This document shows, one piece after another, positions 34,061 through 43,657 of a stretch of 64,000 nt of DNA (its first letter is position 1; every line of letters starts with the position of its first letter). Both the position numbers and the translations under genes were made by a program. The notes beneath the pieces are model-generated. The model worked only from the letters and a program-made list of their open reading frames with translations, did no database searches and had not been told where the DNA came from. Source of the DNA: Oligoflexia bacterium (GTDB lineage: Bacteria; Bdellovibrionota; Bacteriovoracia; Bacteriovoracales; Bacteriovoracaceae); the NCBI GenBank assembly GCA_024229115.1, contig JAAEST010000040.1, forward strand, positions 310,001 through 374,000, written 5' to 3'.

Positions 34061-35043
34061 TGAATGTTTTAGAACTAGAATCCATTTTTCAAAAATATGA
34101 GGATAAAGAAGTTTTATCTGATCTTACTTTTCAAGTTGAAAAGGGTGAGCTCTTTTGTATCTTAGGAAAAAGTGGATGCGGTAAAAGTACTCTCCTTCAT
34201 AGCATTGCTGGGTTTACTAATCCCTACCAAGGTTCAATTTCTATCAATGGAAAAACAGTTTTTGATAAAAGAACTAATATTGCTCCGGAAAAAAGAAATA
34301 TTGGGTTAGTCTTTCAAGACTTTTCACTTTTTCCTCACTTAAGTGTCAAAGAAAATATCGAATATGGTCTTGATACTAAATCAAGTGCTGATAAAACGAA
34401 ACGTTCATGTGAGCTATTAGAACTAGTTGGACTTCAAGGTTTTGAATCGAAATTCCCTAATGAACTTTCTGGTGGTGAGCAACAAAGAGTGGCCATTGCA
34501 AGGGCCTTAGCTCCTTCACCTGAACTTATACTTTTAGATGAGCCTTTTAGTAACTTAGATCCAGATAAGAGGATTCACCTTAGAGCAGAGATTAAAGAGA
34601 TTTTTAAGAAAGCGGGAATAACTTCTATCTTTATCACCCATGATCAACATGAAGCTTTTGAACTTGCTGATCGTATTGGTCTTATTTCAGCAGGAAAATT
34701 TCTTCAAATTGGTACGCCTGAAGAAATCTTTAACTCTCCTGTTAATCAGCATGTTGTGTCTTTCTTAGATAATGGAATTATCATTGAAGATGCGAAGAAA
34801 TTAAGTGAACTACAACTAATGAATACTCCACACTTCTTTCCTTATCATTCACTTAGTCTTACCCATGACAAAGCCGAAAATACATTACAAGGGAAGATTT
34901 CAAGAAAAGTTTTCCAAGGGGATCATCACCAATATTCTGTAATGATTGATACATTGGACTTACATATCAATACAGCAAAGCAATTTGATCTTAATCAAAG
35001 TATTTTTGTAAAATTTGATTTGGAAAAAGCTAAGAAAATTTAG
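34060..35043 (+). CDS. Ferric iron ABC transporter ATP-binding protein (FbpC-like)
   Basis: A 327-residue ABC ATPase: Walker A GKSGCGKST at 36-44, Q-loop VFQDFSLFPH, signature LSGGEQQRVAIARAL, Walker B LILLDEPFSNLD and switch H in FITHDQHEA. A ~90-residue C-terminal regulatory region follows, as in FbpC. The ATG at 34060 overlaps the permease stop (TGATG), the usual coupled arrangement; a TTG one codon upstream is less likely. Its last 4 bases overlap the end of the convergent DtxR-family gene. Confidence 0.9.
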   Translation: MNVLELESIFQKYEDKEVLSDLTFQVEKGELFCILGKSGCGKSTLLHSIAGFTNPYQGSISINGKTVFDKRTNIAPEKRNIGLVFQDFSLFPHLSVKENIEYGLDTKSSADKTKRSCELLELVGLQGFESKFPNELSGGEQQRVAIARALAPSPELILLDEPFSNLDPDKRIHLRAEIKEIFKKAGITSIFITHDQHEAFELADRIGLISAGKFLQIGTPEEIFNSPVNQHVVSFLDNGIIIEDAKKLSELQLMNTPHFFPYHSLSLTHDKAENTLQGKISRKVFQGDHHQYSVMIDTLDLHINTAKQFDLNQSIFVKFDLEKAKKI

Positions 35044-35597
35044 TTTTCTTCTTCAACTAAATGCTTATCACCCATTTGGCTCTCAACAAAATCATCCGAT
35101 GTTTTGAATTGGCATAGGTCTAATGTTGTTTTGAATTGGAATGAATCAGGAAGCTTTCCTCCTGCATCAGAGATATTCTCACATGTACAGGCCAGGTTCT
35201 TCATAAATTCAAAAAACTTCGCTGAAGTTTCTTCACTCATTAAGTGTTCCATCTGACAGCTGTCATTCTCAGCAATCTCTTCAGACACTCCAACAAAGTC
35301 TCTTAAGAAATAAAAGAGAAGTGTTCTGCTTGAGAGAATTCTATGAACTTCATCATGACCTTTTTCACTAAGAAGAAGAAACTTACTATCATCCTCTTCA
35401 CTTACATAACCCTTCTTCTTTAAGTTATTGATTGCCGTAGAAACAGATCCTTTAGTCAGGCCTAGATCTTTTGCAATATCAGTAACTCGAGCATACCCCT
35501 TACCTTCCTTAAGCTTGTGGATAGTAAGTAGGTAGTGAACCATATTATGGCTTAGTTCTGGGTCATTCAGATGATTTTTGTCAGTTGTTTTGTTCAT
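35040..35597 (-). CDS. DtxR/MntR-family metal-dependent repressor
   Basis: A 185-residue regulator: N-terminal winged helix with ARVTDIAKDLGLTKGSVSTAINNLKKKGYV (shown in part), then the dimer domain with metal ligands in ENDSCQMEHLMSEE, matching the C-x-x-E-H site of DtxR. Metal-loaded protein would bind DNA and repress iron uptake. It faces the fbp operon tail to tail. A TTGACT/TAAAAA promoter pair with 17-base spacing (35627-35632 and 35604-35609) sits so close to the ATG that the message would be nearly leaderless; there is no clear ribosome site. Confidence 0.85.
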   Translation of the reverse strand: MNKTTDKNHLNDPELSHNMVHYLLTIHKLKEGKGYARVTDIAKDLGLTKGSVSTAINNLKKKGYVSEEDDSKFLLLSEKGHDEVHRILSSRTLLFYFLRDFVGVSEEIAENDSCQMEHLMSEETSAKFFEFMKNLACTCENISDAGGKLPDSFQFKTTLDLCQFKTSDDFVESQMGDKHLVEEEN

Positions 35598-35769
35598 ACT
35601 TCATTTTTAGAACCTTGGACCACACTAGTCAATCGACAATTTTTTATTGCACCCTCTTGTTTAGCCCCGAGCCCTTAACTATCTAAAATTACTAGGCAAA
35701 AGTGGCGAATCTATTTTCCTATCTCCTTAAAAATACATTCAATGATAAAATCAATTTAGGAGATAAGTT

Positions 35770-37392
35770 ATGAGAATTTTAAGAGTGCTTGCTGTTGTAG
35801 TAGTTAGTCTGATGCTAAGTATTCAAGCAGAAGACAATGCTGTGGGACATACACGTAGCGGAAATACCAATAATACTGAAAATCTAAATCTAACGGATAG
35901 AGACCGTTGGGAATCTCAAACTTATATTCACGAAGGAAAAGCTCAAAGAGTCATGCAAGAGGAGTGTGCCAAGTTAGAGGACTCGAGAGTATGTCAGGGT
36001 TCCGACCCTGGTTTTAAGCATATGGGAATGGACTCGAGTATGGTGAAAGCCGTCTCTAAAGTTTACTCCATGGTTCTTGGTTTTACTGATGGCTCATTTA
36101 AAGCTGGTGAAAATGCTCCAACGACTACAACTGAAACGACAAAAACTGTTAATGGAGAAAAGGTAACCGAAACAACTGAAGAAAAAGAAGACCAACAAGA
36201 TTACTGTAAGTACGTGGCCCTCGGTGGAGAGATGATCGCCATGTTTCAACAGCAAGCGGCTCAACAGAATCTTCAAAATATCGATGGTCATGGTGATAAC
36301 AAGAGTGTTCAAAAGAAAACTCTTATGAAGGCGGCAAGATCACATAGTGAAAGAGCAAAGACGGCGAAGATGCAAGCAACAACTTGGGGAGCTACTGGAG
36401 TTTGCTACACTTGGTATGCTGCTCAAGCCTTCATGGGAAATATTCAACATAGCTGGGGACTTTGGCTTAAGTTAGCTGGAGCTTACTTCCTCGCTGATTT
36501 CTATAATAAAGAAAAGAAAGCTCAAGAAGAGTATGCCAAGCAAGTAAAGGCCATTGCTGATAAACTTCCTGGCCCAGGTGACTGTAACGCGATTACTGAT
36601 AAAGATTGTTACTGTGCTGAAAAGTCGACCATGTATGATCCTCGCTGTATGCCAGAGATGCACAAGCGTCGCATGGCCAATACAAGTTATGCCGTTCCCT
36701 GTTTAGATGATCAAACGAAGATCGATAAAGAATGTAAGTGTATTAGTTCTGATTCATGTTTTGATTCAAGATTCTTTCAAGATATCAAAGGTCCTGGTTT
36801 AGGAAACTTTTTAAACACACCTGCAGGTGCTCAATTTAAATCTCTAACTCGTGGAGAATTTAAAGGTGGTAAGGTCGATAGTACTTCTGACAATGCTGTT
36901 AATGCCGTTAAAAAAGCGATGGATGATCTTATGGATAAGAAAGGTGGACCAGCAGATCCTGATCTTAATAAGAAAGAACTTGATGAAGCAAAACTTATCG
37001 CGAGTACAGGTATTCCACTGGCCCTTGCAAAAACAATCGCCAAGTCACCTTTTGATAAGAATGCTCAAAGGCAATATGCAAAACTTCAAAAGAGATTTAA
37101 TAGTGGTAAGTATGTAGCGAAAGGTAAGAAAGCAGGGCCGAAAGTTCTTTCTTTTACAGGAGGGAGTGGCTTAAGACCAAAGACTTCTCGTAAAAGTAAT
37201 AACGGAATAGACTTTGCTAAAATGTTTGGCAAAAAGAAAAAGAAGAAAGGTAATGGTCGTGGCAAAGTTATGAAGTTTGCTGATCAAGCCGCAAGGTCTG
37301 CACAGATTAATAAAAATGCAGATCGCCCTATTTTTGAAATTATCAGTAGAAGATATCAAGTTTCAGGATGGAGAAGACTTGATATTGAATAG
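35770..37392 (+). CDS. Cys-rich exported or membrane protein of unknown function
   Basis: A 540-residue protein with a signal peptide ending near IQAED. The N-terminal ~180 residues are polar with a Thr/Glu-rich stretch. Two hydrophobic segments at about 205-245 may be membrane helices. A Cys-rich central region (DCNAITDKDCYCAEK and ECKCISSDSCF) suggests disulfides outside the cytoplasm. The C-terminus is basic, with a run of six lysines near 490. No family recognised. TTAGGAG precedes the ATG. The DCC-family gene follows after 23 bases, so a thiol-redox link is possible. Confidence 0.65.
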   Translation: MRILRVLAVVVVSLMLSIQAEDNAVGHTRSGNTNNTENLNLTDRDRWESQTYIHEGKAQRVMQEECAKLEDSRVCQGSDPGFKHMGMDSSMVKAVSKVYSMVLGFTDGSFKAGENAPTTTTETTKTVNGEKVTETTEEKEDQQDYCKYVALGGEMIAMFQQQAAQQNLQNIDGHGDNKSVQKKTLMKAARSHSERAKTAKMQATTWGATGVCYTWYAAQAFMGNIQHSWGLWLKLAGAYFLADFYNKEKKAQEEYAKQVKAIADKLPGPGDCNAITDKDCYCAEKSTMYDPRCMPEMHKRRMANTSYAVPCLDDQTKIDKECKCISSDSCFDSRFFQDIKGPGLGNFLNTPAGAQFKSLTRGEFKGGKVDSTSDNAVNAVKKAMDDLMDKKGGPADPDLNKKELDEAKLIASTGIPLALAKTIAKSPFDKNAQRQYAKLQKRFNSGKYVAKGKKAGPKVLSFTGGSGLRPKTSRKSNNGIDFAKMFGKKKKKKGNGRGKVMKFADQAARSAQINKNADRPIFEIISRRYQVSGWRRLDIE

Positions 37393-37415
37393 CCTTTAGA
37401 AAAATTGGAGTTCTC

Positions 37416-37820
37416 ATGGAAGAGAATAAAAAAGAAAGTTTAAATTTTCCTGTTGTCCTCTTTGATTCAAAATGTCCTATGTGTGTTCGCTTTGCTCAAG
37501 GGATTTCAAAACTCGATCCAGAATCTGAAAAAATTAATGTCGTAGATCTTCATCAGCGTTGGATATATGAAAACCATTCATTCTTAGATTATGAAAAGGT
37601 CCAAGAAGATATTCACTTTATCAATGAAGACCATAAGATTTTTATTGGAAAAGAAGCTATTTCACAGATGGCCATGCTCATTCCCCAAGTTAAGAAATTC
37701 AACTGGCTCATAGAGTCAGAAAGTGGCCAGAAAGCCCTTGAATACTTCTATAACGCGACTAATCGTTTAAAAACTTCATTGCGAAAGTCTTGTCCGGAGT
37801 GTACAAAAAGAGTTCGTTAA
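37416..37820 (+). CDS. DCC-family thiol-disulfide oxidoreductase-like protein
   Basis: A 134-residue protein of the DUF393/DCC family: VVLFDSKCPMCVRFAQ carries the family CxxC with a thioredoxin-like layout, and a further CPEC pair sits at the C-terminus. Family members are predicted redox proteins; none has a settled substrate. It lies just downstream of the Cys-rich protein gene and upstream of a Dpm1-like gene. GGAG precedes the ATG. Confidence 0.8.
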   Translation: MEENKKESLNFPVVLFDSKCPMCVRFAQGISKLDPESEKINVVDLHQRWIYENHSFLDYEKVQEDIHFINEDHKIFIGKEAISQMAMLIPQVKKFNWLIESESGQKALEYFYNATNRLKTSLRKSCPECTKRVR

Positions 37821-37850
37821 TTATTAGCTACTTAGCAGTTTGGTATTTAT

Positions 37851-38591
37851 ATGGACTATAGCTCACTTCCTTTCGATAAAACGTTAATCATCATTCCTAC
37901 GTATAATGAAATTGATAATATTGAGAGAATGGTAACGACTCTTTTTACAAAGTATCCTGCAATCTCTCTACTAATTATCGAAGATGGATCTCCTGATGGG
38001 ACGGCTGAGGTTGTAAAGAAACTTCAAGACACTCACCAAAACCTTCATATGATTCAAAGAACTGGAAAGCTTGGTCTTGGAACAGCTTATATCACTGGTT
38101 TTAAGTGGGCCCTTGAACGTGAGTATGACTTTGTATTCGAAATGGATTGTGACTTCTCTCACGACCCTGATCATGTAAAAGAGTTATTAGCAGCAGCTCA
38201 AGATAATCATCTTGTGATTGGCTCACGTTATATCAATGGAATCAGAATCATTAACTGGCCATTTAAGAGACTTCTTCTTAGTTATCTCGCAAGTATTTAC
38301 ACTCGCTTTGTAACAGGACTCCCTATTCAAGATACAACAGGTGGTTTTAAGTGCTTTACTAGAAAGGCCCTAGAATCACTCAATCTCGATAATATCATCG
38401 CAAAAGGATATATCTTCCAATTAGAACTTAACTACAAAGTTTGGAGTAACGGACTTAAGGTTAAGGAAGTACCAATTGTTTTCTATGAAAGACAGCAAGG
38501 TGTTTCTAAAATGGGTGGAGGAATTATCTTTGAAGCACTCTTCACTGTTTTAAAGCTTAGATTTAAGAAGATGCTTGGAGCCCTTAACTAG
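37851..38591 (+). CDS. Polyprenol-phosphate mannosyltransferase-like GT2
   Basis: A 246-residue GT2 of the Dpm1 type: IIIPTYNEIDNIERM, IIEDGSPDGTAEVV, FEMDCDFSHDPDHV (metal and donor site) and TGGFKCFTRKALE. It lacks C-terminal membrane helices, like single-domain Dpm1. The family transfers mannose or another sugar from a nucleotide to polyprenyl phosphate at the cytoplasmic face. It could supply the Agl23/GT39-like enzyme at 28913. The ribosome site is weak (TTTGG), 30 bases after the previous gene. It ends 17 bases from the convergent lipase-like gene. Confidence 0.85.
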   Translation: MDYSSLPFDKTLIIIPTYNEIDNIERMVTTLFTKYPAISLLIIEDGSPDGTAEVVKKLQDTHQNLHMIQRTGKLGLGTAYITGFKWALEREYDFVFEMDCDFSHDPDHVKELLAAAQDNHLVIGSRYINGIRIINWPFKRLLLSYLASIYTRFVTGLPIQDTTGGFKCFTRKALESLNLDNIIAKGYIFQLELNYKVWSNGLKVKEVPIVFYERQQGVSKMGGGIIFEALFTVLKLRFKKMLGALN

Positions 38592-38608
38592 TTAGAGTTT
38601 AGAAAGGC

Positions 38609-40006
38609 TTATCTTCCGAAGAGGCCTCTAAACGGATTTCCAATACCTCCGCCACCATTATTATTTTGTCCTTGCTCAGCACGTTGAGCGGCTTGTATTG
38701 CTCTATTATTGGCCTCTATCGCCTCTTGATTATCACCCTGCTTTCCACGCCAGTATTCAATCGAGGCACGCACATCCCTTCTTCTTTCTTCTTCAGGAGT
38801 TCTTTCAAAGATTTCTATAATCCTATTGATGGCAGTTGCCCTACCAGCTAACTCATTTCCTCTTTGCTCTAAAGTTAGATTCGTTAAATCACGATTCATC
38901 ACTCGAGCATAAACTGTAAGAGCTCTTCTTACATCAGGCTTATGATTTTTATTTCCATGTCCTTCTTCTAGAAAGTTTCCTAAATGGAGCAATGACAGAA
39001 TATTGAATTCTTCATATTCAAGAATTTCAGGGTGGGCCCTAATAAATTCTTCAACCTTGCTATATTCTCCTCTGGCCAAGTGCTGATTTACTCTCTGAAG
39101 GGTATAGGCATTAACACCTTCTTCAACAGTTAAACCTTCTTCAGAATGATTAAGAAGCATTGATACCCCAGGCATCATAAGATCAGATAGAGAACGATAG
39201 AAGTTTCCAAATAGTTCACCAAAGCATTCTGAAAGTGAATGGTGTTGATCAGTGACATCTTCATTAATACCATTCCAAATATAATCACTATTATCAATGC
39301 CCGTATGACTCAATCTCATTTGAATATTTTCGACTCCTGGAATGGCCGAAGAATGAAGTTTATCATCTTCATCTTGCCAGTAGTTCTTCCATGTTTTCAC
39401 TTTATCTTTTAGGCCCTGAATCCTTTGTGCCGTAAAATCTCTCGGATACCTTAAGCAATCAGGAGAAGAAGCTCCAAAAATTCCATAATCAGAAATTCCA
39501 CAATGAACTTTTGAGATAGGGTCAATGGTATAGAGATTATTAATCGGAATCGATTCATCTAAACCTTCGGCCATGGTCATGGCCAACCAACCGCCATGAC
39601 TGTGACCAACAAGATTCACCTTGTGAACTCCATCCTCTTTCTTATTGTTGTACATTCTTTCAATAGCATCTTTAAAAGAGTCTTCTCTATTTTCAAGAGG
39701 TGGTTTTTTTAGTTCGATAACATTATTAGGATCATCAGAAGAGACATAGTAAATATTCCCTCCCATATCATGGCAACTAACGATATAAGGGTTTTGAGAG
39801 ATAGAAACTTGACCTTCAGCCTGCTCTTCAAAAAGCTTGGCATGCATATCACTAAGGACTGGAGTGACTCTCGTTCCAGTTGTTTCCCCTGCTTCATTTT
39901 TGATGGCCTGAAATCCACAAGAGTTAAATCCTCCCATGATGACACTCATCGATTGAGCATAAGTAGAAACTGAAATAAATGAAAATAAGATAACTAGTAA
40001 CTTCAC
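38609..40006 (-). CDS. Exported alpha/beta-hydrolase (lipase-like) protein
   Basis: A 465-residue protein with a signal peptide ending near STYAQ. The nucleophile elbow GHSHGG places Ser136 as the catalytic serine, followed by YTIDPIS (candidate acid) and a His-rich DQHHSLSE, the order of a lipase triad. The C-terminal ~170 residues are helical and end in an Asn/Gly-rich tail. Substrate unknown; a lipid or ester hydrolase in the periplasm or outside the cell is likely. The GTG at 40006 is chosen because GGGG lies 8 bases upstream; an ATG at 40063 would put 19 polar residues before the signal. Confidence 0.7.
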   Translation of the reverse strand: MKLLVILFSFISVSTYAQSMSVIMGGFNSCGFQAIKNEAGETTGTRVTPVLSDMHAKLFEEQAEGQVSISQNPYIVSCHDMGGNIYYVSSDDPNNVIELKKPPLENREDSFKDAIERMYNNKKEDGVHKVNLVGHSHGGWLAMTMAEGLDESIPINNLYTIDPISKVHCGISDYGIFGASSPDCLRYPRDFTAQRIQGLKDKVKTWKNYWQDEDDKLHSSAIPGVENIQMRLSHTGIDNSDYIWNGINEDVTDQHHSLSECFGELFGNFYRSLSDLMMPGVSMLLNHSEEGLTVEEGVNAYTLQRVNQHLARGEYSKVEEFIRAHPEILEYEEFNILSLLHLGNFLEEGHGNKNHKPDVRRALTVYARVMNRDLTNLTLEQRGNELAGRATAINRIIEIFERTPEEERRRDVRASIEYWRGKQGDNQEAIEANNRAIQAAQRAEQGQNNNGGGGIGNPFRGLFGR

Positions 40007-40084
40007 CGATAAAACCCCTTTCTCCCTAGTAGTCTTATCGGATTTTGAAGTCCTAAAGTTCAATAAAATTCATGTTTTTCTTGA

Positions 40085-40783
40085 TTATCTTTCTTCTAAT
40101 GTACGAGAAAAGATCTCTCTATTGGCAGGCTCAAAACACATCAAAAGCACGATCCAACAGCCCCCAAATTCGAGGATTTCGCCCTTTTTTCCACCACTTA
40201 TGAACTCTGCAAGAATCGCAAGACTGACATAAGCAATGATGTGGTAGCCACGAGGCAATGGGAGAGCAAATGAATCAACTAAATTTTTGACCTTCTCAAA
40301 TTTCTTATAAAGAAATGGAAGGATGAGAAAATAGAAAACAATACAAATTCCAAGAAATGTCCCAAAGATAATTTTATTAATTTTGGCACCTCCAAACTGA
40401 AGATTATGGAGGTTCATTTCTTGTTGAGAATTATACTTAACGAAGAACTCTGGCACCTGAAAGTCTGTAAAGTGTTGAATGATTCTTTGACCCCAGCTTA
40501 TTTCTTCGGCCATTCCAAAGAAGAAAACAAAGGCCATAAAATAGAGGCCAAAGATAAATTTTCCACTTCTAAATGGTTTTAAAATTCTTGCACGATAGAT
40601 ATTCATGGTAATTCCCACGAATAATGCAATCACAGTTAACCATTCAAGAGGGCCATCTTCACGGACGTATGATCCTTCAAAGAAGGCCAAATCTGTTCTA
40701 GAAAAATACACTCCAAGAATAACGAGTGTGAAAATAAATAAGAATCCAATTTGTTCTAATATCTTTCTTGGGGCCGAAATCAC
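40085..40783 (-). CDS. Uncharacterised multi-pass membrane protein (EEISWGQR type)
   Basis: A 232-residue protein with six or seven predicted membrane helices. Conserved-looking polar motifs sit at helix ends: REDGPLEWL, AEEISWGQRIIQ and QQEMNLHNLQ, a combination I associate with an uncharacterised bacterial membrane family. The clustered Glu, Arg, His and Gln could form an active or metal site in the membrane. The start is GTG, 8 bases after AGGAG. It follows rpiB by 11 bases, so it is in the same transcript. Confidence 0.65.
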   Translation of the reverse strand: MISAPRKILEQIGFLFIFTLVILGVYFSRTDLAFFEGSYVREDGPLEWLTVIALFVGITMNIYRARILKPFRSGKFIFGLYFMAFVFFFGMAEEISWGQRIIQHFTDFQVPEFFVKYNSQQEMNLHNLQFGGAKINKIIFGTFLGICIVFYFLILPFLYKKFEKVKNLVDSFALPLPRGYHIIAYVSLAILAEFISGGKKGEILEFGGCWIVLLMCFEPANREIFSRTLEER

Positions 40784-40794
40784 AGACCACTCTC

Positions 40795-41229
40795 CTATTC
40801 ACCTAAATCAGTAAACATAGCAACACGTTCGGCATGTCTGCCACCACTAAACTCAGTAGTGAGCCAAACATCAACCATTGCTTTTATCTCTTCAATTGTA
40901 TTAATTCTTGCTCCAACACACAAGATATTACTATTGTTATGAGATCTAGAAAGTTCTGCATCCGTAGTTGAGCGACAAAGAGCTGCACTCACTTTCTTAT
41001 ATCGATTGGCCACAATACTCACACCAATACCTGATCCACAAAGAAGAATTCCTCTCTCACCAGTATCTCTTACATTCTTAGCAACAGCACTAGCATAGTC
41101 AGGATAGTCACATCTTTCTCCATTAAAAGGTCCACAATCCTCAACTTCAATTTCTTTACTTTTTAAATGCTCAATAACAACAAGTTTTTCATCATAAGCT
41201 GCGTGATCACATCCGATATAAATTTTCAT
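40795..41229 (-). CDS. rpiB: Ribose-5-phosphate isomerase B
   Basis: A 144-residue RpiB: IGCDHAAYDEK at the N-terminus, catalytic Cys in LCGSGIGVSIVANR, and SRSHNNSNILCVGAR. It interconverts ribose-5-phosphate and ribulose-5-phosphate in the pentose phosphate pathway. GAGG precedes the ATG. The gene lies after the ahcY terminator and before the membrane protein gene on the same strand. Confidence 0.93.
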   Translation of the reverse strand: MKIYIGCDHAAYDEKLVVIEHLKSKEIEVEDCGPFNGERCDYPDYASAVAKNVRDTGERGILLCGSGIGVSIVANRYKKVSAALCRSTTDAELSRSHNNSNILCVGARINTIEEIKAMVDVWLTTEFSGGRHAERVAMFTDLGE

Positions 41230-41253
41230 AATAACCTCAATTAAAGAAAAAAA

Positions 41254-41275
41254 AAGCCCACCATTAGGTGGGCTT
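41254..41275 (-). terminator. Rho-independent terminator of ahcY
   Basis: On the minus strand AAGCCCACC, loop TAAT, GGTGGGCTT is followed by a run of T. The hairpin starts 8 bases after the ahcY stop and separates it from rpiB. Confidence 0.9.
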
Positions 41276-41282
41276 CTCTATT

Positions 41283-42575
41283 TTAGTATCTGTAGTGCTC
41301 TGGTTTGTAAGGACCTTCTGGATTAATACCTAGGTAATCAGCTTGTTCCTTAGAAAGAGTATCAATCTTCACACCAATTTTATCTAGGTGAAAGAAAGCA
41401 ACTTTTTCATCAAGGTGCTTAGGAAGCATGTAAACTTCATTACCGTAGTTAGCAGAGTTTGCCCAAAGCTCCATTTGTGCAAGAACTTGGTTTGTAAATG
41501 AGTTAGACATTACAAAACTTGGGTGTCCAGTTGCACAACCTAAGTTAACAAGTCTTCCTTCAGCAAGAAGAATTAGTCTTCTTCCATCTTTAGAAACATA
41601 CTCATCAACCTGTGGCTTAATATTGATTTTGTCGTAGTTATTATTTAAGTGAGCAACTTGGATTTCATTATCGAAGTGACCAATATTAGAAATGATCGCC
41701 CCGTCTTTCATTGAATCAAGGTGCTTAGCTGTAATTACGTCATAACATCCAGTAGTTGTTACGAAGATATCACCGATCTTAGCAGCGTCATCCATTCTCA
41801 TTACTTCGAAACCTTCCATTGCAGCTTGAAGTGCACAAATTGGATCGATTTCAGTAACGATAACTCTACCACCTAAACCTTTAAGTGACTGAGCTGAACC
41901 TTTACCAACATCACCGTAACCAGCAACAACACAAGTTTTACCAGCGATCATGATATCAGTAGCTCTTTTAATTCCGTCTACTAGAGACTCTCTACAACCA
42001 TAAAGGTTATCAAATTTTGATTTTGTTACAGAGTCGTTGATGTTGATAGCAGGCATTGGAAGAGTTCCTTTCTTAACTCTTTCATATAGTCTGTGAACAC
42101 CTGTAGTAGTTTCTTCAGAAAGACCTTTGATTCCAGGAACCATATCAGGGTTCTTATCAAGAACCATATTCGTAAGGTCACCACCATCATCAAGGATCAT
42201 GTTAAGAGGTGAACCATCTGGCCATCTAAGAGTTTGCTCGATACACCAATCAAATTCTTCGTCGTTCATTCCTTTCCAAGCAAATACTGGAACACCAGTA
42301 GCAGCAATAGCTGCAGCAGCGTGATCTTGAGTTGAGAAGATGTTACATGATGACCATCTTACTTCAGCACCAAGAGCTGTAAGTGTTTCAATAAGAACTG
42401 CAGTTTGAATTGTCATGTGAAGACAACCAGCGATTTTCGCACCTTTAAGTGGTTGGCTTGGACCATACTGTTTTCTTAGTTCCATTAGTCCTGGCATTTC
42501 AGCTTCAGCTAATGTGATTTCTTTACGTCCCCAATCAGCAAGGCTGATATCTTTTACTTTATAATCTGTACTCAT
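41283..42575 (-). CDS. ahcY: Adenosylhomocysteinase
   Basis: A 430-residue NAD-dependent enzyme splitting S-adenosylhomocysteine into adenosine and homocysteine. Family landmarks: [43 protein letters not shown] (catalytic Lys and Asp), the NAD loop [10 protein letters not shown] near residue 225, and the C-terminal [12 protein letters not shown]. Its homocysteine can feed the CBS/CGL/GshA genes at 5448-9252. AGGAG precedes the ATG and a strong terminator follows, so it is a single-gene unit. I saw no SAH riboswitch in the short leader. Confidence 0.96.
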   Translation of the reverse strand: MSTDYKVKDISLADWGRKEITLAEAEMPGLMELRKQYGPSQPLKGAKIAGCLHMTIQTAVLIETLTALGAEVRWSSCNIFSTQDHAAAAIAATGVPVFAWKGMNDEEFDWCIEQTLRWPDGSPLNMILDDGGDLTNMVLDKNPDMVPGIKGLSEETTTGVHRLYERVKKGTLPMPAININDSVTKSKFDNLYGCRESLVDGIKRATDIMIAGKTCVVAGYGDVGKGSAQSLKGLGGRVIVTEIDPICALQAAMEGFEVMRMDDAAKIGDIFVTTTGCYDVITAKHLDSMKDGAIISNIGHFDNEIQVAHLNNNYDKINIKPQVDEYVSKDGRRLILLAEGRLVNLGCATGHPSFVMSNSFTNQVLAQMELWANSANYGNEVYMLPKHLDEKVAFFHLDKIGVKIDTLSKEQADYLGINPEGPYKPEHYRY

Positions 42576-42725
42576 GTTTTCTCCTCATGACAGTAAGCAA
42601 TATAAATTAAATAAAAACAGGCAAAAATATATCACTGTCCTCCCATCACTACAACCTTTTGAGTAGTTGACAAGTAGCTCCAAATGGACGATTTTCTCCC
42701 TCACATAGAATTTGAAGGAAATGAT

Positions 42726-43655
42726 ATGGGAGATTACACCAAATTATCTAAAGAGCGCTCGCAGGAGATTCTCAATTTATACTTTGACGAAGAAGTTTTA
42801 GAGATTAGTGCCCTTTCTTTAGGTATTTCAAATTCTAATTACTCTCTTATTACAAAAGAAAATCACTATCTTTTAAAAGTTAGTAACGACAAGAACGCCG
42901 AAGAAGTGAATGCGGAAATGGTGCTCCTAGACAAGCTTAGCGAGCTTAACTTTCCTTATAGCCTCACTCCTTTTCACACCAAAGAAAATAAACTGGTTTA
43001 TGAATATCAAGAGTTCTTTGGAGTTCTCTTTCCATTTCTTGATGGAATCCCTCCTGGACCAAGTGATCAAACATGCTACGAAGTTGGGAAAGGACTAGGT
43101 CTTCTTCATTCGTTAAAAGTTCCAAAAGGAAGTATTCGAGATCATGGAGACGTTGGTTACGATGCCGAAGATATAATTAACTATGCCGATGACGAAAATT
43201 GTCCTGAAGACTTTAGAGATGTCGTTAAGGAATTTTTCCCGCAAGGAATGAAGTCCTATGTGGCCAATGTTCCAGAAGGAGTTACCCATGGAGACCTCTA
43301 CTATGACAATACACTTTTTAAGAACGAAAAACTTCAGGCGCTCCTCGATTTCGAACAAGGAGGCTGGGGAGATCAGCTTCTCGATTTAGGTATTTCTCTC
43401 TCAGGAACTTGTTTAGAAAAAGGAAGAATTCATCCTGAACTTATTAAATCTTTTCTAGCTGGATATTACGAAGAATCGACTTATATGAGTTTCACAGAAG
43501 AAGAAATAAATAAAAGTATTATATTAGGCCTTCTTTCAATCGCTCTATGGAGAATTGAAAGATTTAATATCAAAAAAATTAATCCACATATGGTAGACTC
43601 TTATAAAGAACTTATTAGAAAGATCCATATCTTTGCACAAACCAAGGGAATATAA
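42726..43655 (+). CDS. Homoserine kinase-like (APH-fold) phosphotransferase
   Basis: A 309-residue kinase of the aminoglycoside-phosphotransferase fold, resembling type II homoserine kinase (ThrB of pseudomonads): SLGISNSNYSL, a Lys in YLLKVS, the catalytic loop GVTHGDLYYDNTLF and the metal motif LLDFEQGGWGDQLLDLG. Homoserine is the likely acceptor, but choline-type kinases share this layout. The ATG at 42726 is chosen because AAGGA lies 6 bases upstream; the ATG at 42684 has no ribosome site. It precedes the rRNA methyltransferase gene by 2 bases. Confidence 0.75.
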   Translation: MGDYTKLSKERSQEILNLYFDEEVLEISALSLGISNSNYSLITKENHYLLKVSNDKNAEEVNAEMVLLDKLSELNFPYSLTPFHTKENKLVYEYQEFFGVLFPFLDGIPPGPSDQTCYEVGKGLGLLHSLKVPKGSIRDHGDVGYDAEDIINYADDENCPEDFRDVVKEFFPQGMKSYVANVPEGVTHGDLYYDNTLFKNEKLQALLDFEQGGWGDQLLDLGISLSGTCLEKGRIHPELIKSFLAGYYEESTYMSFTEEEINKSIILGLLSIALWRIERFNIKKINPHMVDSYKELIRKIHIFAQTKGI

Positions 43656-43657
43656 TC

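Noticed and set aside
36851-37117. 88-codon plus-strand open frame inside the Cys-rich protein gene
   Set aside because: It overlaps the real gene in another frame, has no ribosome site and encodes no recognisable domain.
42667-42672. TTGACA as a promoter for the homoserine-kinase-like gene
   Set aside because: No acceptable -10 sequence at 16-18 bases downstream; the match may be chance.
42576-42683. Possible SAH riboswitch before ahcY
   Set aside because: The leader is AT-rich and lacks the conserved GC-rich pseudoknot core expected of that class; only a 6-bp GACAGT/ACTGTC repeat is visible.
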